Shown here: positions 43,858 through 55,920 of the stretch, one piece after another
Layout: the number at the start of each line of letters is the position of its first letter
Numbering within the stretch: the stretch's first letter is position 1
Assembly: GCF_014839805.1 (NCBI RefSeq)
Contig: NC_051138.1
Location: 6,942,983-7,006,982, forward strand
Direction of reading: 5' to 3'
Origin: Manduca sexta
Lineage: Eukaryota; Arthropoda; Insecta; Lepidoptera; Sphingidae
DNA: 64,000 nucleotides
Position numbers and translations under genes: made by a program
Notes under the pieces: model-generated
Databases searched by the model: none
Told to the model about the DNA's origin: nothing
The model's input: the letters and a program-made list of their open reading frames with translations, nothing else

Positions 43858-44482
43858 CTAGCTTTTGCCCGCGGCTCCGCCCGCGTTATAAAGTTTTTCA
43901 GGCTAGTTTTCCGTTATAAAAGTAGTTGTTTCCCGGGAGCCTATGTTCTTCCCAGGGTCTCAAACTGTCTCCATACCAAAATTTCATCTTAATACCTTGG
44001 GTAGTTTTGAGTTTAACACGTTCAGACAGACAGATGCAGCGGGGGACTTTGTTTTATAATATATTTTTTAGAACTTTTAAAGTGGAACAATCCCGTCATA
44101 CATCATTGTTGCATAACTTTAACCGTTTACGCAGCGCAGGCAACGGAAGCTTTCAAAACTTATAATTTTCCCCGTTTTTGCAACATGTTTCACTACTGCT
44201 CCGCTCCTATTGGTCATAGCGTGATGATATATAGCTTATAGCGGTCCACAAATAAAGGGCTATCCAACACAAAACGAATTTTTCAGTTTGGACCGGTAGT
44301 TCATGAGATTATCCATTACTGCTCCGCTCCTATTGGGTATAGCGTGATGATATATAGCCTATAGCACTCCACGAACAAAGGGCTATCCAACGCAAAAAGA
44401 ATTTTTCGGTTTGGACCGGTAGTTCCTGAGATTAGCGCGTTCAAACAAACAAACTCTTCAGCTTTATATAATAGTATATAGA
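43858..44482 (-). mobile_element. Non-autonomous Helitron, Lep1 type, inverted copy
   Basis: On the minus strand it starts TCTATATACTATTATATAAAGC at 44482 and ends at CTAG (43861-43858), after the GCGGGCGGAGCCGCGGGC hairpin. It is flanked by A and T. The same tandem duplication of the 5' block as in 5642-6267 is present. A 79-codon plus-strand frame (43926-44165) is incidental. Confidence 0.9.
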
Positions 44483-44504
44483 TGAATTTAATAATATTAA
44501 AAAC

Positions 44505-45490
44505 TTACGCGGGACATATTAAATTAGTCGAAAACAACACGGTTTTACTCACGTTTAAAAAGTAGTTGGAATCGCCGACCAGTTTCGACCTATTAAGTAG
44601 GTCATCCTCAGGGGCGACTGCTAAGAGGACGTCGCGTCGCGGAGGCCTCTCGATCACTGTCAGCCACCCGCGCCCGCGCCGCCGCCCGCCTAGCGGCACG
44701 TAAAGCACGCCTCGAAGATTGGGGTGGGGGTGGTTCAGAGGGTTCCGAAGATGTCACATCTGTTTGATCATGTGAAGCTACCGGTGCATGTAGAGCACTT
44801 GTGTGTACTGAACTGACTGTGTCAAATCCTCGGGTAGGACTGTTAGTGCATTTATGTACGGTTTGAAAAATCGGTCTCCAAGTAGTCCCCAACGTGCATC
44901 AACGTGCAACGTGCATCAGCTCCTCGTTAATGTGTTGGGGATAACATAAACATAGGGCTCTATGGATCAATGTCCGTGGAATCGAAGCTAAATGAGCCGG
45001 ATGGTGGTGCGAGTCGGCCCTTAAGTATCGGTCTGTATATGTAGGTTTTCGATAAACCGTATATGCGTGAGATTCCCGTCGGGCTTTCGCATAACCAATA
45101 CGTCAAGGAAAGCTAGAGCGCCATCCTTTTCTTGCTCGATGGTAAAAACGATATTCAGACAGTCCTACACGAGGATTTGACACAGTCAGTTCAGTACACA
45201 CAAGTGCTCTACATGCACCGGTAGCTTCACATGATCAAACAGATGTGACATCTTCGGAACCCTCTGAACCACCCCCACCCCAATCTTCGAGCCGTGCTTT
45301 ACGTGCCGCTAGGCGGGCGGCGGCGCGGGCGCGGGTGGCTGACAGTGATCGAGAGGCCTCCGCGACGCGACGTCCTCTTAGCACTCGCCCCTGAGGATGA
45401 CCTACTTAATAGGTCGAAACTGGTCGGCGATTCCAACTACTTTTTAAACGTGAGTAAAACCGTGTTGTTTTCGACTAATTTGATAGATGA
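44505..45490 (-). mobile_element. Penelope-like retroelement, truncated, with inverted 5' part
   Basis: On the minus strand, 45155-44890 encodes reverse transcriptase C-terminal motifs: EKDGALAFLDVLVMRKPDG, then after a frame shift VYRKPTYTDRYLKADSHHHP and CYPQHINEEL, typical of Penelope-like elements. 44892-44608 continues open with GTTWRPIFQTVHKCT and an Arg/Ala-rich end, stopping at TGA inside the hairpin block. The tail to 44505 contains CCTGAGGATGACC and GGTCGAAACTGGTCGGCG. The segment 45160-45490 repeats the 3' part (44505-44860) in inverted orientation, about 330 bases long, nearly identical. Confidence 0.8.
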
Positions 45491-46297
45491 ATTTGGATAA
45501 ACATTTCCCTTGCCAAACTCTCCAGCTAAATATTAACATATGTCCCAATGTACAATCATTTTATTTTATTCTCTGCTCCATGCCATTTATATACAAGGTA
45601 TGAGTTATTGCACTAAAAATAAAAATTAGTCGAATAATTATAAACATGAAGTTATTAGTAACTACAAACATATTTAAACAATTTATTAAAACAAAACTGT
45701 TTAAGATTTCCGTGCTATGGTCAAACTAAATGTTTTATTCATATATCATCTAGGCCAAATACTCATACCTTATACTTACAAAGCCGTCATAAAAAGCACT
45801 AATTAAAAATTATTTATATCTATAAAGACTTGCTTAATTAAAAGTAAGTAGCAGTGTTTTAATTGAAAAGTGCATTTATTTCTTATTATTTTGAACTAAG
45901 CTTTTAAAGATTAATCCAGATGCACATAACTGTGTTAAGTATATTAATTATTGTGGTATCTAAAAATTCTAATAAGCTATTCTTATCACAGCATTAACGA
46001 CGTCTACATTTTGAATTAATTTAGTTTTAAAAACTGAATCATACACACCAAAATCTATGGTATGCAGTACAATATAGAAATAATAATAGTAAAAATATTA
46101 TAATACAATTGTGTTCCACCCTGACTCAATATTCAATATATTATATTCTCTTCTCTAGATGGCCTAATAAATAAATTGGACAGGTACATAATTTCTTTTT
46201 AATAACATTTTTTTTTTTCTTTTTTTTTATATTCTGTAATTGTTGGTGATCTACACGCAATAATGGCTGTAACGACAATATAATTGACTAATTATAA
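45491..46297. other. 3' flank of TBC1D23
   Basis: AT-rich DNA downstream of the minus-strand TBC1D23 stop; no feature beyond poly-T runs near 46205-46228. Confidence 0.4.
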
Positions 46298-48308
46298 TTA
46301 TTTATTATCTAACTGCTGAACTATCTGATTCGAGACAACTTTTGTAGCTACAGAAGCATTGGGTATAAGGAAACGATCCATATCTTTTATCAATAAATTA
46401 TCGCCATCGGGAACACCATATTTAAAAGTTATTAACTCGGGATGTCGTTTTTTAGCTGTAATTTTGACTATCGTAGATAAAGGTCTGCGCGACATCACTT
46501 TAGCAACACCGCGTTTGTTTGGAATGTCTCGCAATACAATTAAATGGGTTTCTGTAACGACTAGATAAGAATCGTGCATATAGCCATTAAGCAATACCTC
46601 TTGGCATGGAAAGTTATCCACTACGTTATACTCTTTGAGGAATAATTGCACATCGACAATTTCCTCTAAAGAGTCAGCGTCGGGAAGATCGCGCCTCATG
46701 CTATCGGATCGTGAATCATCGTCCTCATCGTTGATACTGAAAACTGGAGGCACATTTCTATATCTTTGTTCCTTCCTATCATTCGCAGAAACATGCCATT
46801 CTCCATTGTTATATGTAGAATTGGGATTAACAATATATTCTATCAATTTTCCTTTCACCTCTTGACTTTTTGCCTTCATAGCTGAAGATAGTTTACTAAA
46901 CAACTGTTTAGCAGGTATGTTATCTCTCATTTTAGACTGGTGGCGTTCTTCCATTCCATCATTGTTGTTATTAGGCGCGCATACTAAACAAGAAGAAGGA
47001 TTATGCTCTTCTAAGCAATCAGACATGTGGGGGCCAAAATAATCATGAATAGCCACAAATCCGCCATCGAGCATGGACACATGCTTTGTATTTCTCTTCA
47101 AGAAAGATGCTACAACCATGTGCGCATAACTATCTTCCTCAGTTCTGCCAGAACCTACGAAACATAAATGTTCGCCAGCGGCTAGCGAGCCAGCAGCGAG
47201 AGCTTGCCGCTGTGCATTGAGCAAGCCTTGAACTGCTGTATTAAATGCTGCAGGCTCTTGTAACATCAAGTTACAATCAAGATGAAAGGCAGTTGACAAA
47301 TGACCCGAATTGTATTGTTCTGCCGGACGACAGTCCACTAAAAAGAATTTAACGCTGTCTCCATTTGCATTGTCTAATGTCGCACTCTCGATCAATTCAT
47401 GTACAGCGACAGGAAGACAAAGAGCTTGAGAATATAATTTTGAATTTATTTCTACTCCACTCTCCGAAAATAGAACTTCTAACACATCTTCTCTAAATGA
47501 TTGTGGGGTCTTGAGTGAGTAATAATGTGCCAATGAACAAAAATCAGACACATCATTGGCTTCCAAATCACCAGGCATGTTACTCAATGTTTTTATAATA
47601 GTTGTTTTGTCCTCATTATTCATTTGCAGTAATTGTTCTCTCGCATTTATAATCATAATCAAGCATAGAAAGAATACGAAAAAAGGATCAGACCTTTGAA
47701 AATACAAGTCCCACATGAAAAGTACTACATCCAAGCTACAGGTTCCAGCAAACAATGATTTCAACCAAGGCAAACAGTATTGCTCAGGTGTTATACGTTT
47801 TGTGTCTAAAAATGAACATAGCTCCGGGTCATGGTATTGAAGAATAAGTCTCAAAATATGAAATGGCACACCATTTTTGACACAGCCTTGAGAAATATAG
47901 AGTTGCAATATTTTTTCAAATAAATTATAAGTATCACCCCGAGGCAGTTTTAGACTTAGAAGAGGTAACAATATGTCAATCCATCCATTGTTTACTGAGT
48001 AATTAATATTTTTTGACTTGCAATAATAAGTTATAATGGATTCAATGTCTGAAATTACTGATAACTTATCATCATCATCATTCCCAAGTCTTTTCACAAA
48101 CTTCTTTACATCATCTCTTAACTCGTTCTGGTTAGTAAGGTCAAATATCTCATCAAATAAAAGGAGCTGGTTACCAGCATCTTGGCAATTTAAACAAAGA
48201 AGCCAAACATCAGCTCGCAGATTTTCAGGTATCTTTTTGCCTTTTGTGAGTGTGTTGATTTCTAGTGCTGTGCAGCCATCTAGAAGAGCAGATTCTAATT
48301 CTATCAAC
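46298..48308 (-). CDS. TBC1D23: TBC1D23 exon 2 (almost the whole protein)
   Basis: A single open exon of 2011 bases, from the acceptor at 48311-48309 to TAA at 46300-46298. It carries all three domains without internal introns. Antisense frames across it (46359-46568, 46635-46865, 48036-48329) are shadows. Confidence 0.95.
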
Positions 48309-49228
48309 CTGAAAAAAAAATATGGGTGAAATTTTGACTATATTGGATAGGATTGATAGCTAGTGAACCCTTCAGAAAGTTACAAAATATCAGTTATCCC
48401 ATAAATAAAAATCTATACATAATTTCAGTTTTAAAAAAATTATATACCTAATTGAAATACTGGTGTTTGTTTTAAATTTGTTTATTTGGAATTAAACTAT
48501 ACATTATGGAAAATAATATGATGTAATTAACATACTCTAAATGTGAATCATTTCATTCCTGCATTAACCTAAACGGACACAGGTAACATTTTGAATATAT
48601 TCACAGAATTCAATAAGCTAAACAAAAGTGAATTATTAATGGGATACTTTGATTTATTGTATTATGTGGCTTTTATATTAAATCAACATAATCACAGAAA
48701 AGCTGTAGGAATGTGGAAAAAGAAACCTCCGTATAGCATATAGAGAGCCAAATAAATTAGGGCAGGCAATTGATTCAGTTCTGACTTAATAAATTGGTTA
48801 TTCACAAAATTCACACAAGAACTTGATTAGTAATAGTGTTAATTAAAATTATAATGTGTCATTGATATATTTAATATCAAAAACGATTCCAAATTAAAAA
48901 TGATATTTTATTAGTTTGTTGGTCTACAATAGTTCTGAAAAAAAATCTATTATAGATGAAATATACAGTACTCATGATTAAATAATATGTTTATGTAGAA
49001 AATAGTTTGTAAATAGCTACACGAGAATTCCCTTTGGACTGACTCATTACAGTTTAGGCGTTATGCAGTAGATTTGATAGCGATAAATAAAACATACGCA
49101 CTCAATAATTAAACTGTTTTACTGTAAATGCTCAGAGTTACCTAAAAGACATAAGACATGAATAGAATTTCCCATTTACCTAAAAATACATATATTTACC
49201 ATGTTGTATCTTCCTCTTCCGTAGCCAT
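46298..49228 (-). CDS. TBC1D23: TBC1 domain family member 23 (TBC1D23), two exons
   Basis: Exon 1 (49228-49200) encodes MATEEEDTT plus two bases; exon 2 (48308-46298) completes Trp10 and runs to TAA, giving 679 residues (human about 700). Residues about 30-280 are a TBC domain (ENLRADVWLL, SDIESIITYYCKSKN, PFHILRLILQY, WDLYFQRSDPFFVF), which in this family lacks RabGAP activity. Residues about 325-430 are a rhodanese domain (FFLVDCRPAEQYNSGHLSTA, HLCFVGSGRTEEDSY, VSMLDGGFVAIHDYF). About 555-679 is the C-terminal domain. In vertebrates the N-terminal part binds golgin-97/golgin-245 and the C-terminal domain binds the WASH subunit FAM21, tethering endosome-derived vesicles at the trans-Golgi. 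The 891-base intron has GTAAAT and a TTTTTTTCAG acceptor. Confidence 0.95.
49200..49228 (-). CDS. TBC1D23: TBC1D23 exon 1 coding part
   Basis: ATG at 49228-49226, nine codons (MATEEEDTT), then TG before the donor GGTAAAT. Joining to the G at 48308 restores TGG and gives W-L-I-E-L-E, which fits the vertebrate start (an acidic start, Trp, then an acidic/Leu helix). This start therefore replaces the false internal start at 48307. Confidence 0.88.
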
Positions 49229-50619
49229 TGATTTTTTTCGTGATCAGCTTTAAATAATTACGAGTACACTAGTCTACAATACATAAACTGTGAATAATCA
49301 AATTGTTGATAACAACATGCGAACACGTAATTTTCAAAAAAAATGTAATCAACAGCAATCACGTCTCGTTATTACTACCAGAGACCAATAAACTAGAGAG
49401 ACGGTTAACTTCATACATTGATTTTAACACGATAAGGAAACCCACACTAGCATGCGTTTCATGTCTATATTATGTTATACAATTAATTCATGAATAGTTG
49501 GAACTCTCTTTCTTTCCCGGGTGAAAAACCTATGACCCTTATTATTCTCACTTACACACAGGTTATGTTGAAAAATAAATATGGCCGTAGTACTAGAGAC
49601 GTAGCCGTATTGAAAATCGATATTTTTCCGAATATACCGATTTTTAAATAATTAAGGATGTGCTTAGGCTGGTTTCACACTAATACAAAAAATCGGTTAT
49701 CGATTTGCTACAGTGAGTACACGGCGTAAATGTAGTGTCACGTGTTTACCCATTTAAAATATTGACAAATAAAATAAAACAACTTTTCTTATCTAAATAT
49801 AAAGATTTATTAGTAATGTTTTCATTACTTTTCACGCCCAATTTACCATAATTTCAGAATCTACCGATAGCCAGCGAAAATAATTTTTACTTAAAATTGC
49901 AGCCCGTATAATTGCATTTTCTGTTCAATAAAATAAAATATAGGTAAACAAAGTTATTGCTGTACTTATGATACGTTTAAAACAAATCAAATAAATTAAT
50001 GAACAAACCACTGAGTCACTACAGACGCTAAAATTTAAAAAATAATTGATATATAAAGGATAAAAAAACGAAAGAAGTCAGCTCGGGCCGACAGGACAAA
50101 AGGTATATGATATAATCTTAATAAAATAAAAGGAATGCATCACGATCTTCGCCGTCGAAGAATACAATATAGGCCCCTACCTAGCTAATCCACCAGCCTT
50201 TCACTAGCTACCTAAGAGATGACTACCCGAAGAAGAAAGGCAGAAAGAAACTCCGGGCTTATTTTTTTGTCATCAATTACCAAATATTTTTTATAGATGT
50301 TGTATACAAAGTAGTCACATAGCTTATATAAGGTGGTGCACGGATTAAAAACATGGACTGGCATAAAGCAAATACATAAATAGTGCACACCGTTCAGCCG
50401 CTTACATTTACCAACATAATTTTAATTTTCATCATTACAATTCAATATTATAAAGGCAAATGCAACAACATGATTTTTGGTTGTCTTCCACTTATTAATA
50501 TTTTGTCATATAAATCAACAATAACTTACAAGAAACAAAATTGGATTGCATATAAATTTAACAGTAACAATTTACATAAAATTAAAAATAATGACAATAC
50601 AATGACTGACTAGTGGCAC
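49229..50619. other. Upstream region of TBC1D23 and intergenic DNA
   Basis: Presumed promoter side of TBC1D23; no TATA box close to the ATG was evident. Nothing else recognised. Confidence 0.4.
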
Positions 50620-51360
50620 ATTTGAAAGAAAAATTACTACAAAGGACAAAAATGTTAGATATTTTATATTGAAAACATGATTTTAAATAAAAAGGTAAAA
50701 TTAATATTTTTGTACATAGTAAATGAATAGAAATATGAACTATTTTGGAAACATAAACATTTTTATTTTACCGTGTTCAAGCATAATTATGCATATGAGA
50801 TTTTAACAACGGCTTGCTTAACAGTTAGCAAAATTAAGATAATTGTGAAGACTAGCACTATAATTTTACACAATATAAAGAGCCATACTTAAGCTATTCA
50901 CTATTATACACTATGCATTAGGTATAATAACTAATCTAACAACACAAAACTAAGAATTTATTTGAATATGATTATTCTCTCACGAAAAGCATTCCATGCA
51001 TAATTTAACATTTTGCAATATCATATAATGGCACATTTGCTACTAAAAATGCTACAAAATACAGAAAATGTTGAATACATTATAATGAAAATATAATATT
51101 AAATTAAAGGTAAAATTACTAATTCTGCACAATGTAAATCAATAAAAATATGAACAATTTGGGAAACATACACATAATACTTTTGTAGAAATGTAATTTA
51201 TTTACTTGACAATTATCTGGTAGGCTCATTTTAGGTTGTACAAGCATAATTATGTATATAAGATTTTAACAACTATTTGCTTAACAGTCACCATAATGAA
51301 GATTATTTTAAAAACTACTATGATTTTATACAATAAACAGAAAGCATAATAGCTAATTTA
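50620..51360. repeat. Diverged tandem duplication, unit about 410-440 bases
   Basis: 50618-50960 and 51030-51360 share ordered blocks: GGCACATTTG, ACTACAAA/GCTACAAAAT, TAAAGGTAAAATTA, AATAAAAATATGAACAATTT-like, GGGAAACATA, CAAGCATAATTATG, GATTTTAACAAC, TTGCTTAACAGT. It lies downstream of the P-type transposase pseudogene and may be its 3' non-coding part. Confidence 0.7.
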
Positions 51361-51604
51361 AAACCACAAAAATGTGGGTAATACACTTTAAAAAACATCA
51401 ATTTCATTTGCAAAAATCGTAATAATTGTGGACAAAATACTATGAAGAACTTTAATTAAGTGAGATTAGGAACTACGCCTTCTTTGTGATCTATAACTCA
51501 ATCCTTTTGTGACTTTCTCACGGATTAGAGTTTCCATTTCTATATCTTTAGGCCTTGAATCAATATTATTCATTCTATTATTAAAATTAATACACCACTG
51601 CTTA

Positions 51605-52670
51605 ACTTGCATTCTAACTATGTAGGACCAAAAGCTTTAATAACAGCCGTTTTGTGAATATTACAGTTGTACCAAGTAGTGTCAATATATTTTATTAAAT
51701 TACTTATTAAGTCAGAATAAATATAAACACTGCAAAGAAATGGCATCATCTTGTCAATAATGTAAATACTCTGCCAGACCATTTGACTAAAATTATTAGA
51801 AGGATAACATAACCTATCTACATTGGAACTATATTCTCTTAAATTAATTAATTCGTGAAATGACTCTCTGAGATAATAGTGCTTTTGTACAATTATCACA
51901 ATCTTTGCAGTTCAAATTGGACATCAAAACGACAAACTGCACCAGCAATATATGGTACAGACTTATGTTGGAATATATTCTCGTTAGGTATAGAAATTTC
52001 TATAAAGTTAGTTTCATTACATTGAAGACTATCAGTGTATGAACCATATTTTTGGTGGCTGACTAAATGTTTTAATGTTCCCAACATTTTGTCATCATCA
52101 TCAGAACAATTAGTGTATAAAGATTTACCGGTAGTAATGTTGTTAATCAACAAGGTTTTAAAAGCCGATACAAAATGAGTACAATTAGGATTTGTACTAA
52201 AATTACCATGTGCCCTTATTTGACCAAAAAAGTTTTCTATCGGATCTTGATTAAGACGTCTAAGACTTAAAAATTTAACACCATCAATTCTCAGCAGATC
52301 TGACCACAAATGTTTTATTGTTTTTATATTATGTTCAAAATGCTTCAGTGATAAAGGCTTCCTTTCCCTTTCATTGGAAGCGTCAAAGCGCATTGAAGCT
52401 AGCTTTTCACAGCATCATTCCAGAATGCAATGTGCTCCGAATTATATGAAAGAGCATGTTTTAACTTATTCCCATAATGACCAAAACCATTTAAACTATC
52501 AAACAAATTATTTATAAAAAGAAGAATTTCTGCTGTGAACAAACCATTTCCAATGTCTTCATTTAAACTTATGTAATCATGATCCTGGAGGAGATAGCAG
52601 AGACTTCATCTGGATTTCTAGTGATGTAGCCACTTGCCGGCTAAAAACTTGGGCTGCAAATTTGACCTGA
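51605..52670 (-). pseudogene. P-element-type transposase pseudogene, C-terminal part
   Basis: Minus strand, after an acceptor-like TTTCAG at 52671: VKFAAQVFSRQVATSLEIQM, then (shifted) LFDSLNGFGHYGNKLKHALS, then (shifted) 52393-51896 with FLSLRRLNQDPIENFFGQIR and FKTLLINN, then (shifted) a Cys-rich start CKDCDNC and the frame 51899-51618. RLNQDPIENFFGQIR is the hallmark of P-element/THAP9-type transposases. At least three frame breaks and internal stops show it is dead. The THAP domain and N-terminal catalytic part are not in the window. Confidence 0.8.
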
Positions 52671-52959
52671 AATGTTAATAATATAAATAATATATTAGTA
52701 AATTAATAAATGAACGATTTTAATCATGGTATGATTATTTAATCTGTTATGAGCTTAAAGATATTTAATTAAATGGCCCAAAGAAATTGATATTCTGGCC
52801 AATACTTTCACAAGAATACGGCAATTTAACATATTATATTAAGGTTTTTTTATGACAATTGTTGTACATTATGCCAATTTCAAGTTGGGGAAAGTGGTTA
52901 ATTTAATCACAGAATACGATTTATTGGAAACATGAAAGGAAAAGGATCAGTAATGATGA

Positions 52960-53095
52960 TATAATTTTATTTCCTGATGATAGTACGGTACTATTCTCTG
53001 AGAAAACTCAGTTATTACTAGAGGCTAGAGTAAATAAGGCATTAGAGGACATTGTGAATTGGCTTACAGAAAACCATTTATAAATTAATTTAAAG
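52960..53095 (+). pseudogene. Non-LTR reverse transcriptase fragment
   Basis: One frame reads DDIILFPDDSTVLFSEKTQL, then VNKALEDIVNWLTENHL and a stop, then INLK. This is the catalytic-box neighbourhood (F-A-D-D-T-T-x-L-F in intact relatives, here F-P-D-D-S-T) plus the NWL..N.L..N..K motif of jockey-type LINEs. It is cut on the right by the Penelope tail pair. Confidence 0.7.
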
Positions 53096-53099
53096 TAAA

Positions 53100-53300
53100 A
53101 CATCTTATTTTTGAATTAAACTATTTCGGAGCTGTTTTATTTTCTCCCGACGTTTTGCAGCCTTCATGGTCATGATCCCCCGTGGCCATGAAGGCTGCAA
53201 AGTCTTCGAAACGTCGGGAGAAAATAAAATACGAACACCGCGATAGAATCCGAAAATTAGTTTAATTTCAATGTCTAACATTCGCGTAAATATAAGAAAT
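53100..53300. repeat. Fold-back pair of Penelope-like 3' tails
   Basis: 53105-53170 and 53178-53275 are inverted copies of the same tail: TTGAATTAAACT...TTTTCTCCCGACGTTTTGCAGCCTTCATGGTCA faces GGCCATGAAGGCTGCAAAG...CGAAACGTCGGGAGAAAATA...TAGTTTAATTTCAA. The inner arm lost CTTCGAAGA-like bases. No coding sequence remains. Confidence 0.8.
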
Positions 53301-54420
53301 CATTATCTTAATTATTATTTTCAAGAATAGGTCAGCAACTAAATTGCTTTCTATAAATTATCACTTACAGGCAGAAGCCATACGATTTTTAGGGCTCCAG
53401 GTGTACTGCAACTTAAAACTGGAAGGAACTTAAGGAAAAATTCTTACATTAACTAGTTTATTTATATACGAAATTTCAATATTTGTAAAAAGAAACCTAC
53501 ATATATTATGTACACTAAATATTATAGCAAACGAAATAAAAATGCCACCTAACAATACAGCTCTATTAGATAAGAGCGGTATCTGCATGGGTCCAAGAAT
53601 ATAATATAATAAATTACAAGTTGTATTGTAAACATAGAAAACATAGATATATTTAAACGTAAATTAAAAACCTTTTAATTGATAAGACATATTATTATAT
53701 AAGAGAATATTTACAGGAATAATTTTGTGTAACAATTTGTAACAACTGTGATAGATTATATTATATTATCATACCTACCTAATGCTATACTATATTAATA
53801 TACTATATTAATATTAAATTGTTATTTTAGCTTAACTTTATATTGTAATTTTTGCACGTCATTCGCCTAAATATGGTAAGACGCTATGTTATAAAATACA
53901 CCACCTAATACTTAAGGTACCCATATTTGCAAAATAAATGAATTGATTCATTGATTGATATGGTAACGAAATTAAATAAAGAAATCTGATTATGGATATG
54001 TCGGAGATAAGCCAGTATCCACGTGTTCGGAGTCCATTATAATGAAAACACAAACTTAATATTGGTTGGTTTATTCTCTCTTGATCTTGGAACACAAGTG
54101 AAGTGAATTTAAAATGACCAGGCTTTATATAATCCAATTGAGTCATAGTGAATTTAACTGCAACTTCCTTTTAGAAAAATAATTAAAATTACTGTACAAT
54201 AAATCGTAGGTTATAATAGACGTTTAGATTACATAAACAATTAAATAATGATATAAATAAATATCCATTATTTTCCAAACACTCAAATAGTCAATACAGT
54301 TTCTAATTTATTCTGAAACTTAATAAATAACAGAATTGCGGTTGTAAATACTTATTTAAATATCATTCTTTAATATTCTAGACTTTTTCATAATAATATA
54401 ATCACTAAATATAAATTTGC
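53301..54420. other. AT-rich sequence, nothing recognised
   Basis: 53380-53480 may be further LINE relic (TIRFLGLQVYCNLKLE-like reading on plus) continuing the fragment at 52960; otherwise nothing was seen. Confidence 0.35.
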
Positions 54421-54424
54421 GCCC

Positions 54425-55920
54425 ATAGATACGATGCGAGAATACGAAAGGCGATTACGATGCTATTGGGAAACATCTCGATAATGTAGATTGGGAAAAG
54501 GTACTTGGTCACAACGGCGTCAATGATATGCTCACTAAATTCTACGGTATTTTACATGAGACTATCCAACTTTATGTACCTAAATTTAAACTAAGAAGTA
54601 ATAAGTATCCGGTTGGGTTTAATCGCAACCTCATATGTATGTTGAGAAAAAATAAGTTTCGGCAATGCTATAAATTTTTTAAGAACCCGTTAAATGGAAT
54701 AGAATTTAAATTACTCAGAGAGAGTTGCAGATCCTTATTAAATAAATGTTATAATACATTATCTTGAAAGTATAGAAGATAATATTTAAAAATTTTATAA
54801 TCATTTTGGTCATTCATCAAGGCCAAAAGAAGAGGATCTTGCTTTCTCCCAGCTTCGATGTCCGATGGTAATCAAGTTAGTTCCAAAGAAGTTGAAATAT
54901 GTAATATGTTTGCTTCGCACTTTGCATCAGTGTACGAGAAAGATACTAATGGAGTCGAATGTCGATGCTAACCCGAATTTTTCTTATCATTTCATGGATA
55001 GCTGTGCGAGTTACTCTCGGACTTGGACTCGTAGTTTTACGTCGTTGCACATCACACTTAATGAAGTTTCACGTAAACTTAAGACTCTTGATATAAGCAA
55101 AGGTTCTGGCCCAGACAATATTCCACCAAATTTTATTGTTGCATGAACAAGAAATCTGACTAGTCCACTTTGTAAAATCTATAAAAAATCACTGAAAACC
55201 GGAATTTTTCCAAAGAAATGGAAGGTAGCTAGAGTGGTGCCGATACACAAGTCGGGCAATAACACATTAATGTCCAACTATCGACCGATTTCTATTTTTA
55301 CTATGGCAAAAATGTTTGAATTTGTAGTATTTCCATATCTGGAAGCTTACTTCAAACCATTTTAACTGAACACCAACATGGTTTTGTTAAATTTCGCTCA
55401 ACAAGCACTAATTTGGTCTCTTTTACTGAGTTGCTTTCAGAAGTCTTAGACAATAACATGCAAACTGATGTAATATATACAAATTTCAGTAAGGCTTTTG
55501 ACAACGTTTTTCACGAACTCTTGCTGCAGAAGTTATCCGGTATGGGTACTCTTGGCACATGTATGAATGGTTTCAATCTTATCTTACTGGTCGCACTTAC
55601 CATGTGGTTCTTAATGGTTTTAGTTCCAATTTCCATCATATTGTGCTTCTGGGTGCCCACAGAGCTCCCATTTGGGACTGTTATTTTTAATATGTTCATA
55701 AATGACATTATCAATTGCTTGCATCATTCCACACCTTTCATGTTTGCTGATGACCTAAAGATCCTGAAGTCCATTAATTCTCCGACGATGTCAAATTGTT
55801 ACTGAGCAATTTAGAGGACTCATTCATTAGAGGATTCCACATATGGAATATATAATTAAAAAGCATCTAGTTTGTTAGGCTTCGTTATAAGAAATGGAAA
55901 ATGTTTAGTTTGTTATAGTT
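54425..55920 (+). mobile_element. Non-LTR retrotransposon (jockey/CR1 type), endonuclease-RT linker and RT, decayed
   Basis: The plus-strand frames give YVPKFKLRSNKYPVGFNRNL (linker after endonuclease), then SRKLKTLDISKGSGPDNIPP (RT start), VPIHKSGNNTLMSNYRPISI, a FSKAFDNVFHELLLQKLSGM block (one catalytic Asp), PFGTVIFNMFINDI, FADDLKIL (catalytic box, 55742-55759) and a remnant LLGFVIRNG. The order and spacing are those of jockey/CR1-like LINEs. Frame shifts and stops (for example at 54767 and 55144) show it is inactive; 5' and 3' ends are missing. Confidence 0.82.

Noticed and set aside
45294..45500. Frame beginning LYVPLGGRRRGRG, present in both inverted arms
   Set aside because: Out-of-frame reading of the Penelope C-terminal coding and hairpin region; the family frame is the Arg/Ala-rich one.
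48036..48329. 97-codon plus-strand frame over TBC1D23
   Set aside because: Antisense shadow of the conserved TBC1D23 exon.
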